Origin: an uncultured bacterium
GTDB taxonomy: Bacteria > Desulfobacterota_D > UBA1144
Length of the DNA: 64,000 nt
Assembly: GCA_913050325.1 (NCBI GenBank)
Contig: CAJWZP010000003.1
Span: 62,001-126,000, forward strand
Reading direction: 5' to 3'
The notes below the pieces were generated by a model. That model had not been told where the DNA came from. It saw only the letters and a program-made list of their open reading frames with translations, and did not search any database. This document shows positions 10,626-21,223 of this stretch, piece by piece. The first letter of the stretch is position 1. Every line of letters starts with the position of its first letter. The translations under genes were made by a program, and so were the position numbers.

Positions 10626-12590
10626 ATGAATAGAAAATTTGCAAATGCTATAAGATTTTTATCTGTTGATGCGGTTGAAAAGGCTAAATCTGGTCATCCA
10701 GGCATGCCTATGGGTATGGCTGATATAGCTACTGTATTATTTACCGAGTTTATTAAGATTAACCCTAAAGACCCTGATTGGTTTGATAGAGACAGATTCG
10801 TATTATCAAATGGTCATGGATCAATGTTAATTTATTCTTTGCTCTACCTTTTGGGTTATAAAGAGCCAACAATAACTGATATAAAAAATTTTAGAAAAGT
10901 TAATTCAAAAACACCTGGTCATCCAGAGTTTCATCATACTAAAGGAATTGAAACTACAACTGGACCTTTAGGCCAAGGTCTTGGAAATGCAGTAGGTATG
11001 GCTCTTGCTGAAAAAATATTATCTCAAAGATTTACATCTACACTAGTAAATCATTTTACATATGTGTTTGCAGGTGATGGATGTCTTATGGAAGGTATTA
11101 GTCATGAAGTTTTAAGTTTTGCTGGTCATCATAAGTTAAATAAGTTAATCGTCTTTTATGATGACAATAAAATATCAATTGACGGACCAACCGATTTATC
11201 TTTCACAGATGATACATCTAAAAGAATCAAAAGCTATAATTGGAATTATATAAAAATTAATGGGCATGATTACCATGAAATTAGGGATGCAATTAGAAAA
11301 GCAAAAAAATCGAAAAAGCCCACTATGATTGGGTGTAGAACTACTATTGGTTTTGGGTCTCCAAATAAACAAGGAAGTCATGAATCTCATGGGGCAGCAT
11401 TGGGTAAAGATGAGATTAATTTAACAAGAGAAAATTTAAATTGGAATTATAAACCTTTTTTCATACCAAAAGATATAAAAGATTTCTGGAACAAGGCAGG
11501 GTTAAAATCATTAAATAAATATAAAGATTGGAAAAACAAAATAAAGAAAAATAAAAACTATAAAGAATTTAGAGACTTTATTAATTTTAATATGAACTCT
11601 GAAATTGAAAAAAAAATTATTTCCAATTTCGCATTAAATACTAAAGATATTAGTAAGATTTCAACCAGGAAGGCAAGTCAGTTATGTTTGGATAGTATAA
11701 ATTCAATAATTAATAACACTTTGGGTGGGTCAGCTGACTTGACACCATCTAATAATACTAAATCAAAAAATCTAAAATCATTAAAAAATAAATATTCTAC
11801 TGAAAGATATATACATTATGGTGTACGTGAGCATGGTATGGCTTCAATCATGAATGGTCTTGCGCTTCATTCAAAATTTATTCCATATGGAGGCACCTTC
11901 TTAGTTTTTTCAGATTATTGTAGACCTTCTATAAGACTTTCTGCATTAATGAATAACAAAGTTATTTATGTAATGACACATGATTCTATTGCTTTAGGTG
12001 AAGACGGACCAACTCATCAACCTATTGAGCAATTAATGTCATTGAGGTTGATTCCTAATCTGAAAGTTTATAGACCTTGTGATCTTAACGAAACGATGGA
12101 TTCTTGGATAAATGCATTAAATTATAACGGTCCAAGCGTTATAGCGCTATCAAGACAAGATTTACCTGTCTTAAATCAAAATTTAAATAAAAGACAAGTT
12201 TTCTATAAAAAATATTTAGCAAATATAATTTATGGAGATTTAAATAAAAGAGATATTACTTTAGTTGCAACAGGCAGTGAAGTTGAACTAGCTTTAAAAT
12301 CCGCAGAGATTTTAAAAACAAAAAAAATTAGAGCGGTAGTGATATCTATCCCTTGTATTGAAGATTTTATTAAAAATAAGAAATCTGATATTGATATGAT
12401 ATTGGGAAAGAAGAATAGGATATTTATTGAGGCAGGAGTTTCAACTGGATGGAAATCGCTTTTATCCTTCGATGACAATACAATTTCAATAGATTCTTTC
12501 GGGGCAAGTGGTCCAAAAGATGATGTATTAGAAAATTTTGACTTTACTGTTAAAAATGTCGTAAAAAAATCTTTAAAATTATTTAAATAA
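10626..12590 (+). CDS. tkt: Transketolase (likely start at MNRKFANAIRFLSVD; track ORF begins 10596)
   Basis: AKSGHPGMPMGMADIA, GDGCLMEGISHE, THDSIALGEDGPTHQP. Confidence 0.96.
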   Translation: MNRKFANAIRFLSVDAVEKAKSGHPGMPMGMADIATVLFTEFIKINPKDPDWFDRDRFVLSNGHGSMLIYSLLYLLGYKEPTITDIKNFRKVNSKTPGHPEFHHTKGIETTTGPLGQGLGNAVGMALAEKILSQRFTSTLVNHFTYVFAGDGCLMEGISHEVLSFAGHHKLNKLIVFYDDNKISIDGPTDLSFTDDTSKRIKSYNWNYIKINGHDYHEIRDAIRKAKKSKKPTMIGCRTTIGFGSPNKQGSHESHGAALGKDEINLTRENLNWNYKPFFIPKDIKDFWNKAGLKSLNKYKDWKNKIKKNKNYKEFRDFINFNMNSEIEKKIISNFALNTKDISKISTRKASQLCLDSINSIINNTLGGSADLTPSNNTKSKNLKSLKNKYSTERYIHYGVREHGMASIMNGLALHSKFIPYGGTFLVFSDYCRPSIRLSALMNNKVIYVMTHDSIALGEDGPTHQPIEQLMSLRLIPNLKVYRPCDLNETMDSWINALNYNGPSVIALSRQDLPVLNQNLNKRQVFYKKYLANIIYGDLNKRDITLVATGSEVELALKSAEILKTKKIRAVVISIPCIEDFIKNKKSDIDMILGKKNRIFIEAGVSTGWKSLLSFDDNTISIDSFGASGPKDDVLENFDFTVKNVVKKSLKLFK

Positions 12591-12634
12591 TTCACTATTG
12601 ACATAATTGTTACCATCATTTACTTTTTAGGCTT

Positions 12635-12829
12635 ATGCCAGGAATACATGTAGGAACTAATGAAAATTTAGAAAATGCTCTCAGGCGTTTTAAAAGACAA
12701 ATTGAAAAGGGTGGGATTCTTTCAGATTTTAAAAAGAAAGAATTTTTTGAAAAACCAAGTGAAATTAAAAAGAAAAAACTTTTTGCAGCAAAAAAAAGAC
12801 AAAATAAAAAAAATAGAAAATTTCGTTAA
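12635..12829 (+). CDS. rpsU: Ribosomal protein S21
   Basis: VGTNENLENALRRFKRQIEKGGILSDFKKKEFFEKPSEIKKKK. Confidence 0.93.
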   Translation: MPGIHVGTNENLENALRRFKRQIEKGGILSDFKKKEFFEKPSEIKKKKLFAAKKRQNKKNRKFR

Positions 12830-12832
12830 TTT

Positions 12833-14584
12833 ATGTCCTCAGACTATGAATACCTAACACTTGAAGAGATCTTAAGAAAAACTTCATTATTAAAATATAT
12901 TGAACAGAATTGGCAGCCTGCAAAGAAGCTAGGTTCAGAATACAAATCTTTATGTCCATTTCATGATGATAAAAATCCTTCTATGTCTATTAATGATGAT
13001 AAAGGTGTTTATTTTTGTTATTCATGTAAAGCAGGCGGAAATTTGATAACTTTCATAAAAGAATATAAAAATTTCAGTTCCGAAGAGGCACTGGATGAGA
13101 TTTCAAATTTTTTTAATTTAAGAATAAAAAAAATTAAATTCCAGAATGATAATAATACAGATAAAAAAAATATGCTATTGAAATTAAATTCTTCAGTAGC
13201 TGAACTTTTTCATAAGTTTTTATTAAAGAAATCAGAATCAAGAATAGCATTAGATTATCTTCAGAGTAGGGGTTTTAATTTAAAAGATATTGAAGAAAAT
13301 CAAATTGGTTTTGCTCCAAATTCATGGGATTTTTTAACTTCTTTTGTAAAAAATAATAAAGAAAAACTAATATGTCTTGAAGAGCTAGGACTTATAAAAC
13401 AAAAAGAGGATTCAAAGAAATATTTTGATTTTTTTCGAAATAGAATAATTTTTCCAATTAAAAATAGACAAGGTTCAATACTAGCATTTGCCGGTAGAAC
13501 AATTGATAACTCTAATCCTAAATATTTAAACTCTAAAGAGTCAGTAATTTTTTCTAAAAGAAAGGCTCTTTATGGAATAGATAAGTTTAATAATTTTAAA
13601 GGAAAGAAGCCTAAGTTTATTTTTATAGTTGAAGGCTATACAGATGTTCTGATGATGAATAAAGTTGGAATATATAATGTAGTTGCATCAATGGGAACTT
13701 CTTTAACATTTGAGCATACTAATGAAATAAAAAAATTCGCTGATAAGGTTATTTTAAACTTTGATTCAGATGATGCTGGATTGGAGGCTTCATTTAAAAG
13801 TATCGAACCATTATTTGATAATAAGCTTGATGTCTATACGCTCAATTTACCTTTAAAACAAGATCCATGTGAATTTATAAAAGAAAGCGGAAAGGATGAG
13901 TTTTTAAAATTAGTTAAAAATTCATCTTCAATAATAGATTATTTTATTGATTATTCAAAAGAACAATATCTTAATAAAGAAAAAAGTATAAATAGTATTA
14001 TTGAAGACTTTTCTGACAAAATTTCTAATGTTGGTGATGTTTTTAATAAAGACTTAATGATAAATAAATTTATATCTGCTTTCGGTATATCTAAAAATGA
14101 ACTTCAAAATAAAATGATCACAAAAAATGAAAAAGATATTAATAATGAAGATAAAAATAATAAATCCTTAGATGCACTGGAAATGGCGTTAAAGATATTA
14201 CTCGAAAATAAACAATTAAGAGATAATGATATAATCAATGAACTAAAAGGTTTATCTAAAAACTTAGAATTAGAATTATTAGATTTGATTAGTAATAACA
14301 ATTCCTTTGAACCTTCAGATATTATAAATATAGCTAATAATGAGGTTTCAAGTTATATCACTGAAATTATCTTCTCTAATACACAAATTGATTCAAACGA
14401 GAAGAAAAAAATTAAATTATTAAACGATTGTCTTATAAAGTGTAAGCTTGATGATTACAAAGAAAAAAGAAGAAGAATTAATATGAAGTTAAATCAGAAA
14501 GAAAATATAAATGAATCAACTGAAATGGAATTATTAAAAGAATTAAAGAAAATTATTGAAGAAGAGAAAAAACTAAAATCTTAA
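12833..14584 (+). CDS. dnaG: DNA primase
   Basis: CPFHDDKNPSMSINDDKGVYFCYSCKAGGN zinc finger, FAGRTI, VEGYTDVLMM toprim. Confidence 0.96.
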   Translation: MSSDYEYLTLEEILRKTSLLKYIEQNWQPAKKLGSEYKSLCPFHDDKNPSMSINDDKGVYFCYSCKAGGNLITFIKEYKNFSSEEALDEISNFFNLRIKKIKFQNDNNTDKKNMLLKLNSSVAELFHKFLLKKSESRIALDYLQSRGFNLKDIEENQIGFAPNSWDFLTSFVKNNKEKLICLEELGLIKQKEDSKKYFDFFRNRIIFPIKNRQGSILAFAGRTIDNSNPKYLNSKESVIFSKRKALYGIDKFNNFKGKKPKFIFIVEGYTDVLMMNKVGIYNVVASMGTSLTFEHTNEIKKFADKVILNFDSDDAGLEASFKSIEPLFDNKLDVYTLNLPLKQDPCEFIKESGKDEFLKLVKNSSSIIDYFIDYSKEQYLNKEKSINSIIEDFSDKISNVGDVFNKDLMINKFISAFGISKNELQNKMITKNEKDINNEDKNNKSLDALEMALKILLENKQLRDNDIINELKGLSKNLELELLDLISNNNSFEPSDIINIANNEVSSYITEIIFSNTQIDSNEKKKIKLLNDCLIKCKLDDYKEKRRRINMKLNQKENINESTEMELLKELKKIIEEEKKLKS

Positions 14585-14598
14585 GTTAAAATTATATT

Positions 14599-15915
14599 AT
14601 GAGATTATCAACTGATAATACAGAAATAAACAAGATAGTTTCCTATCTGCCAAATTTTGTTAAGTCGGTTTTACCAAATATTAAATTTGAGTTTAAATTT
14701 AAGAAAAAAATAAACTTTGAAATAGCTGAAAAAAAACAGGAATCCCACGTAGATCCAATAAAAAGTTATCTTAACACAATTGCCTATCACTCTTTATTAA
14801 ATAGAAATGACGAATTAGGGGTTGCTAAAAAACTATACGAATCCAAAAAGGAGATTGCTGGATTTGTTTCAGCAAATTATTCGATTGCAAAATTATTTTA
14901 TATGCAATTAATTTCAAGCCCTGAGTCAGAAAATATTTCTGATGAAATTGATCTTAGCGAGTTTAAAAACTCATCCTTAGGTAAGACAAGAAGAATTATA
15001 AATTTAAAGGATGCACTTTCAGAACTATTTGATAAAAAAACTCTTACAAAACAAATATCAATTAAAATAAAAAAAATTATGATGCAGGTTGAATTTCAGT
15101 CAGATTTTTTAAAATCAGTCGCAATGTATGCAAAACAAAGCGAAATTAATCAAATTGAATTAGATCAATTTAAGAAATCTAAAATAAATTATTTAAATAG
15201 CAAAAAAAAGTTGGTGGAATCAAATTTACGTTTAGTAGTTAGTATCGCTAGAAAATATATAAATAAAGGACTACCTTTCTTGGATTTGATTCAAGAAGGA
15301 AATATTGGCTTGATTAGAGCTGTAGAAAAGTTTGAATATCAAAGAGGTTATAAATTTTCTACATATGCAACTTGGTGGATTAGGCAAGCGATAACTAGGT
15401 CCTTAGCAGATCAAGCACGAATAATAAGAATTCCTGTACATATGACAGAACAAATTACGAGAATCAATTCTGTCACAAGGACACTTGTGCAAAAACTTGG
15501 TCGTGAACCCTCAAATTCTGAAATTGCATTAGAGTCTAATTTCAGTGAAGATAAAGTAGATAAAATACAAAGGGTGACAAAAGATCCAATAGCATTAGAC
15601 GCACCTATTAATGATGATGAACCAGGACAAACAATATTGGATTCTATAAGTGATAAAAATCCCAATCAGCAGGATTATATTGAAACAAATGAGTTAAAAG
15701 ATTTAATTAATAATTCACTTTTAAAAGTTTTAAATGATAGAGAAAAAGATGTCATAAAAAAGAGATTTGGAATTGACGAAGATCAGGCATTTACTTTAGA
15801 AGAGATAGGAAAAGAATTTAATGTTACTAGAGAAAGAATTAGACAAATTGAGTTAAAAGCTCTTAAAAAATTAAAAAAAGTAAGAAAATCTCCTGTTTTA
15901 AATTACTTAGACTGA
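14599..15915 (+). CDS. rpoD: RNA polymerase primary sigma factor (short sigma-70)
   Basis: [79 protein letters not shown]. Confidence 0.95.
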   Translation: MRLSTDNTEINKIVSYLPNFVKSVLPNIKFEFKFKKKINFEIAEKKQESHVDPIKSYLNTIAYHSLLNRNDELGVAKKLYESKKEIAGFVSANYSIAKLFYMQLISSPESENISDEIDLSEFKNSSLGKTRRIINLKDALSELFDKKTLTKQISIKIKKIMMQVEFQSDFLKSVAMYAKQSEINQIELDQFKKSKINYLNSKKKLVESNLRLVVSIARKYINKGLPFLDLIQEGNIGLIRAVEKFEYQRGYKFSTYATWWIRQAITRSLADQARIIRIPVHMTEQITRINSVTRTLVQKLGREPSNSEIALESNFSEDKVDKIQRVTKDPIALDAPINDDEPGQTILDSISDKNPNQQDYIETNELKDLINNSLLKVLNDREKDVIKKRFGIDEDQAFTLEEIGKEFNVTRERIRQIELKALKKLKKVRKSPVLNYLD

Positions 15916-15920
15916 TTTTA

Positions 15921-15946
15921 TTGACAAGAATTTTATTTTGTATAAG
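15921..15946 (+). promoter_or_regulatory. Putative promoter of 5S rRNA
   Basis: TTGACA, 14-nt gap, TATAAG; lies 11 nt upstream of 5S 5' end. Confidence 0.55.
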
Positions 15947-15956
15947 ATTAAACTTT

Positions 15957-16072
15957 CTAGGCAGCCATACTGGAGGGGGTACACCCGGTTCCATTCCGAA
16001 CCCGGAAGTTAAGTCCTCAGAGGCCGATGATACTTGGACCAGTTGGTTCTGGGAAAGTAGGTAGCTGCCTAG
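15957..16072 (+). rRNA. rrf: 5S rRNA (unlinked from 16S-23S)
   Basis: Closing stem CTAGGCAGC/GCTGCCTAG; ACACCCGGTTCCATTCCGAACCCGGAAGTTAAG 5S core. Confidence 0.97.
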
Positions 16073-16083
16073 TTATTTTTTAA

Positions 16084-16689
16084 ATGGCTAAAAACTTTAA
16101 GATAGCGATATTTTCATCTGGGAGTGGTTCAAACTTTGAAGCCATTATAAAAGCTGATTTGCCATCTGTGGAAACTGCTTTTTTATTTTCTAATGTTCCT
16201 GATGCTTATGTTGTTGAAAGAGCAAAAAAATTAAATATTCCACAAATTATTCTGTCACATAAAAATTTTAAGACAAGAAAGGAATATGAGGTTGAGATTA
16301 TTAATTTAATTGATGAATATAAATTAGATTTAATTGTTTTAGCAGGATTTAAAAGAATTTTATCTCCTTTTTTTACATCAAAGTTTCAAAATAAAATTAT
16401 AAATCTTCATCCTTCAATTTTACCTGCATTTACTGGCTTACACGCACATAAACAGGCATTAGAATATGGTGCAAAATATACAGGTTGTACTGTTCATTTT
16501 GTTGATGATGGTATTGATACAGGTCCTATAATTTTACAGGGTATTGTTGAAATCAATAAAAATGACACTGAAGAAAGTCTTTTATCAAAAATTAATCTAA
16601 AAGAACATGAAATACTACCTAGAGCTATTAAGCTTCTTTCTGAAGATAAATTTGAAATCAGCGGAAGACAAGTTCACATAAAAGATTAA
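16084..16689 (+). CDS. purN: Phosphoribosylglycinamide formyltransferase
   Basis: IFSSGSGSNFEAII, INLHPSILPAFTGLHAHKQALEYGAKYTGCTVHFVDDGIDTGPII. Confidence 0.96.
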   Translation: MAKNFKIAIFSSGSGSNFEAIIKADLPSVETAFLFSNVPDAYVVERAKKLNIPQIILSHKNFKTRKEYEVEIINLIDEYKLDLIVLAGFKRILSPFFTSKFQNKIINLHPSILPAFTGLHAHKQALEYGAKYTGCTVHFVDDGIDTGPIILQGIVEINKNDTEESLLSKINLKEHEILPRAIKLLSEDKFEISGRQVHIKD

Positions 16690-17705
16690 ATATCTTTTCC
16701 TATTGAATTTGCAATAATCCTAGCTTTTTCAACCATACTGTTAAATTTTTTAGGTTTTAAAGATTGTCCTCCATCACTTAATGCAATTTCAGGATTGTTG
16801 TGCACCTCGACAGCAAGACCATCAGCACCAGCAGCCACTGCAGCATATGCAATTGGTGAAACATATTGCCAATAGCCAGTTCCATGTGCAGGATCAGCAA
16901 TTACTGGTAAATGTGTTTTTTCTTTTAAAACAGGGATGGCGTTAATATCAAAAGTATTTCTTGTTGCTGTTTCAAATGTTCTAATACCTCTTTCACATAA
17001 TGCTACCGACATATTTCCTTCTGCAAGTAAATATTCGGCACATAATAAAAATTCATTTAAAGATGTAGACATACCTCTTTTAAGAAGAACTGGTTTTTTC
17101 GATTTTCCTGCTTCTTTTAATAAAGCATAATTTTGACAGTTTCTTGCACCAATCTGAAGCATATCGGCATATTTACAAATAAGATCTAAATCTTTAACGT
17201 CAAGTACTTCAGTAACTATAGGTAAACCAACTTCATTACCAGCATTTTTTAAAATTTTTAAGCCTTCTTCCCCAAGACCTTGGAAAGTATAGGGTGAAGT
17301 TCGGGGCTTGAACGCACCACCTCTTAAAATTGACGCACCACCCAATTTAACAGCTTTTGCAATTTCATTTATTTGATCTTCATTCTCAACTGAGCAAGGA
17401 CCAGCTATAAGAGTTAGCTTGTCTCCACCTACCGATGTATTACCTACTTTGAATATTGTATCTTCATTTTTAAATTCTCTACTACCTAGTTTGTTTGGTT
17501 GCATAATTGGAACTACTGCTTCAACTCCAGGAAGTTGACCAAGTAAGTTCATATGTTGTTGTTTTTCTTTCTGATTACCAACAGCACCAATTATTGTTCT
17601 GGCTTCACCTTTAACTTTTTCGGCTTTATAACCAAATTCTTGAATCGACTTCTCAATCTTAGTAATTTCTTCATCAGAAATATTAGGTTTTAAAACAACT
17701 ATCAT
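16686..17705 (-). CDS. aroF: 3-deoxy-7-phosphoheptulonate synthase (class I-beta)
   Basis: N-terminal ferredoxin-like domain; LIAGPCSVENEDQI, LRGGAFKPRTSPYTFQGLGEEGL, PVIADPAHGTGY. Confidence 0.94.
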   Translation of the reverse strand: MIVVLKPNISDEEITKIEKSIQEFGYKAEKVKGEARTIIGAVGNQKEKQQHMNLLGQLPGVEAVVPIMQPNKLGSREFKNEDTIFKVGNTSVGGDKLTLIAGPCSVENEDQINEIAKAVKLGGASILRGGAFKPRTSPYTFQGLGEEGLKILKNAGNEVGLPIVTEVLDVKDLDLICKYADMLQIGARNCQNYALLKEAGKSKKPVLLKRGMSTSLNEFLLCAEYLLAEGNMSVALCERGIRTFETATRNTFDINAIPVLKEKTHLPVIADPAHGTGYWQYVSPIAYAAVAAGADGLAVEVHNNPEIALSDGGQSLKPKKFNSMVEKARIIANSIGKDI

Positions 17706-17799
17706 ATTTTTCCTCCAAATCTTATCTATAGTATTTTATGAAAAAAAATATATATATCAAATAAATTGAAATTAAATTGAATTAAATTAATCTCTATTA

Positions 17800-18501
17800 A
17801 TGATAACTTCATTTATAAAATGGTTAATAATAGGCTCTTTAACAATAATATTGGCAATTATTGCAATATTAATTTCTTTTTTTTCTCCAATGTTAGCTAC
17901 ATTAACAGTTGTTAAATTTTGGGGAAAATCTATTTTGTTTATTTCTGGTGTAAAACTCAAAGTTGATGGAATTGAAAATATAGAAAATAAGCCAACAATT
18001 GTAATGTATAATCATAAAAGTTTTTTTGATATTTTTGCTTTTGCATCTTTTATGAAATTTGATTGGCGAGCAATGATGAAAAAAGAATTATTAAAAATTC
18101 CTTTTTTTGGTCAAGCAGTACAAGTCATGGGTCATTACTTTGTTGCCCGTGATGGATCATTTTCAGATAGAAGAGAAGTTGTAAAAATATTGAAGAGAAT
18201 AAAGTCTGGTAAAACAATATTTATAGCACCAGAAGGAACTAGAAATACTAATCCAGGATTATTAGAATTTAAAGATGGTGGTTTTTTTATAGCAAGTAAA
18301 ACACAGGTAAACATTGTTCCCATGATAATTAAAGGAGCTGATTCTATAGTCAAAAAAAATTCTTTTAAAATTAATAAAGGTGAAATTAAAATTAAAATTT
18401 TGAAAGAAATTGATATTACATCTTATGATAAAGATAAAAAGGGTATATCTGAATTAAAAAAAGATATTAAAAAAATATTTGAATCTGAAATTAGCTCTTA
18501 A
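17800..18501 (+). CDS. plsC: 1-acyl-sn-glycerol-3-phosphate acyltransferase
   Basis: YNHKSFFDIF, FIAPEGTRNTN. Confidence 0.93.
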   Translation: MITSFIKWLIIGSLTIILAIIAILISFFSPMLATLTVVKFWGKSILFISGVKLKVDGIENIENKPTIVMYNHKSFFDIFAFASFMKFDWRAMMKKELLKIPFFGQAVQVMGHYFVARDGSFSDRREVVKILKRIKSGKTIFIAPEGTRNTNPGLLEFKDGGFFIASKTQVNIVPMIIKGADSIVKKNSFKINKGEIKIKILKEIDITSYDKDKKGISELKKDIKKIFESEISS

Positions 18502-19081
18502 TTATTTTTATAGAATGTATTTCTTTATTAATACTACTATAGTAATTTTGGAATTTTGTAATCGGTAAGTTTTGATTTACATTCTCTTTATACTCTTTAA
18601 ATTTAGAATTGCTGATTTGATTCTTTATAAAGTCTAAATATTCTTTCGAATCAGTATTTATATTAATTTCACCTTTTTTTTTAATTATTGAAAAGAGGGT
18701 ATCTAAAAATTCCTTAGTTAATATCCTATTTTTAGAGTGTCTGTCTTTAGGCCATGGATCAGGGTTATTGATATAAATTTCGTTAATATTTTTTGAAAAA
18801 AAAATTTTATTTGTTAAAAATGAAACATTAAAATTCATAAATTTTACATTTCTAACATTATCTTTGTTTAATTTTTTTAATCCTTTAAGTATTCTTCCAT
18901 ACTTTATATCTATACCGAGATAAAATTTATTTGGATTTCTTTTACCTAATTCAATTATGAATTCTCCCTCACCACATCCTATATCTAGTGATAAGTTTTC
19001 CTTATTATTGAGAAGGAAAATATTATTTGGTTCAGAAGGATCAACGTAGCCTTCTTCAAAGTTTCTTATTTTATATTTCAT
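18491..19081 (-). CDS. trmB: tRNA (guanine-N7-)-methyltransferase
   Basis: LDIGCGEGEFIIELGKRNPNKFYLGIDI, NNPDPWPKDRHSKNRIL. Confidence 0.95.
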   Translation of the reverse strand: MKYKIRNFEEGYVDPSEPNNIFLLNNKENLSLDIGCGEGEFIIELGKRNPNKFYLGIDIKYGRILKGLKKLNKDNVRNVKFMNFNVSFLTNKIFFSKNINEIYINNPDPWPKDRHSKNRILTKEFLDTLFSIIKKKGEININTDSKEYLDFIKNQISNSKFKEYKENVNQNLPITKFQNYYSSINKEIHSIKIIKS

Positions 19082-20147
19082 TTAAATATTCTTTTAAAGT
19101 TTGTTCTATTTTTTTATCAGTTATTTCTACAGTAAATTTTTTATTTCTTTTCTTTATGTTTCCAATTTTATCAGGAAGTGAGAAAGTAATTTTTGATTTT
19201 TTATTTTTTTTATCTAATTTGATAAATTCCAAAATTTTTGGTATGTCAGATTTCTTATATATTGTTTTCCTTAAATGATATTTATCTAATATTTTTAATA
19301 TTCTTTTATAATCCCCACTCGAGAACTCTAAATATTTTTTTGCTATTAATGACTCGATTGCCATACCTGTTCCGATACAGTCACCATGCGATTTTTTATA
19401 TGAGTATAACTTCTCAAGACCATGACCAATAGTATGTCCAAAATTTAAAATACTTCTTAAATCTGATTCTTTAAAATCTTTTTGGATAACCTCTACTTTT
19501 ATTTTGATGCATTTTTTCAATATTTTATTAATTTCAAACTCATTATTATCAAGAAAATTATCATTTATTTTTTCTAGTTTTTTGAAAAGGTTATAATCTT
19601 TAATAATTCCATATTTTATTATTTCAGCCATTCCTTGTCTAATTTCTTTATTTGGTAGAGTTTTGAGAAAATCTGAATTTACAATAATTTCTTTTGGATT
19701 ATAAAATGTTCCAATTAGATTCTTTCCTTTATTATTATTAATTCCAGTTTTTCCACCTATAGAGCTGTCTACTATCGCTACCAACGATGTAGGGATGTGA
19801 ACTAAATCTACACCTCGGAGATAAGTTGATGCTAAATATCCCGTCAAATCACCTATAACACCTCCACCAAAGGCGATTATTAATGAATCCCTATTAAATT
19901 TTAATTCCAGTAATTTATTTTCCAGTTTTTCTTTGACTCTATTTGATTTAGATTTTTCTCCAGGGGAAATTTTCAATATATTAATGTCTTTATTCATTAT
20001 TTCTTTATGAAATATCTTGTGAACGTTACTATCTGTAATTAAAGCAATATTATGATATTTTTTTGTGGAAGCTCTAAAAAAGTCTTTTAATGATTTATTG
20101 AAATTTATTGAATAAATTTCATTCCTATGTTTATTTCTTACAATCAT
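19071..20147 (-). CDS. aroB: 3-dehydroquinate synthase
   Basis: AFGGGVIGDLTGYLASTYLRGVDLVHIPTSLVAIVDSSIGGKTGIN, LNFGHTIGHGLE. Confidence 0.96.
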   Translation of the reverse strand: MIVRNKHRNEIYSINFNKSLKDFFRASTKKYHNIALITDSNVHKIFHKEIMNKDINILKISPGEKSKSNRVKEKLENKLLELKFNRDSLIIAFGGGVIGDLTGYLASTYLRGVDLVHIPTSLVAIVDSSIGGKTGINNNKGKNLIGTFYNPKEIIVNSDFLKTLPNKEIRQGMAEIIKYGIIKDYNLFKKLEKINDNFLDNNEFEINKILKKCIKIKVEVIQKDFKESDLRSILNFGHTIGHGLEKLYSYKKSHGDCIGTGMAIESLIAKKYLEFSSGDYKRILKILDKYHLRKTIYKKSDIPKILEFIKLDKKNKKSKITFSLPDKIGNIKKRNKKFTVEITDKKIEQTLKEYLNEI

Positions 20148-20657
20148 TTAATAATTAATTAATGAAAAAATATTTTTACAATTAATATTTTTTCTACCCT
20201 CTAAATTTAATAACTCGATAACAAATAAGGTTGTTTCAACTTTAGAATCAAAATTATTAACTAATTTTTCTAAAGCTGATATAGTTCCTCCTGTTGCAAG
20301 TAAATCATCAATAATTGCGACTTTAGAATTAGGTTTTAAAGAATCAATATGCATTTGAAAGCAATCAGAACCATATTCAAGTTCATATTCCACCTCAAAA
20401 GTCTTGTATGGGAGCTTCCCTTTTTTTCTAGCTATTACTAAATTTTTATCCAAATTAAAGCAAACTGCAGAGGCAAAAATAAAACCTCTAGATTCTGGTG
20501 CTATAATGGAATCAATATGCTCAGGGATGTTGGCAGATAATTGATTTACAACATATTTAAAAGCTGATGAGTCTTTAAGAATTGGGGTTATATCTCTGTA
20601 AGTAATCCCATCTTTAGGAAAATCAGGAACACTTCTAACTAATTTTTTTAAATCCAT
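20148..20657 (-). CDS. apt: Adenine phosphoribosyltransferase
   Basis: VRSVPDFPKDGITYRDITPIL, AIIDDLLATGGTISA. Confidence 0.95.
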   Translation of the reverse strand: MDLKKLVRSVPDFPKDGITYRDITPILKDSSAFKYVVNQLSANIPEHIDSIIAPESRGFIFASAVCFNLDKNLVIARKKGKLPYKTFEVEYELEYGSDCFQMHIDSLKPNSKVAIIDDLLATGGTISALEKLVNNFDSKVETTLFVIELLNLEGRKNINCKNIFSLINY

Positions 20658-21223
20658 TTATAGTATAAATATATAATCAAAATTAGTATTAAGCTAATCA
20701 TTAAAATTTTAAATTTATTTGAATTTGTTATTTTATAAAACTTATCACCAAATTTAAAAGCTAAAATTCCGAAAAGATAAAATCTTAAACCCCTACCTAT
20801 AATTGAACCAAGTAAGAAAGGAATAAAATTCACCTTCATCACACCTGCTGTAATACAAAAGATTTTGTACGGTAGTGGCGTAAAAGCTGATGTCAACATT
20901 ATTAAAAAAGTCTCATCGTTAATTGATATTTTTAATTTCTCTATCGAATCTAAATTTTTAACAATAAAATCAATATTTTTTTTTAATGCATAATTAATAA
21001 GTATTTCACCAAAATAATAAGCTAATGACCCACCTAATACTGAAAAGAAAGTACATATAAGAATATTTTTTATAACATTTTTATATTTATTTTTTATACA
21101 TAACAAAGCCAAAAAAGGATCAGGAGGTATTATGAATACAATAGATTCAGTAAAAGATATCAATGACATTATAAAAATGCCTTTCTTTCCTTTTGCCAAT
21201 TGATTTAATTTATCTTTTATCAT
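20648..21223 (-). CDS. VTT/YqaA-like membrane protein
   Basis: SLISFTESIVFIIPPDPFLALL, FTPLPYKIFCITAGVM, GSIIGRGLRFYLFG. Confidence 0.85.
   Translation of the reverse strand: MIKDKLNQLAKGKKGIFIMSLISFTESIVFIIPPDPFLALLCIKNKYKNVIKNILICTFFSVLGGSLAYYFGEILINYALKKNIDFIVKNLDSIEKLKISINDETFLIMLTSAFTPLPYKIFCITAGVMKVNFIPFLLGSIIGRGLRFYLFGILAFKFGDKFYKITNSNKFKILMISLILILIIYLYYKWI

Noticed and set aside
12675-12857. 60-aa ORF overlapping rpsU in another frame
   Set aside because: Out-of-frame shadow of rpsU with Lys-rich translation
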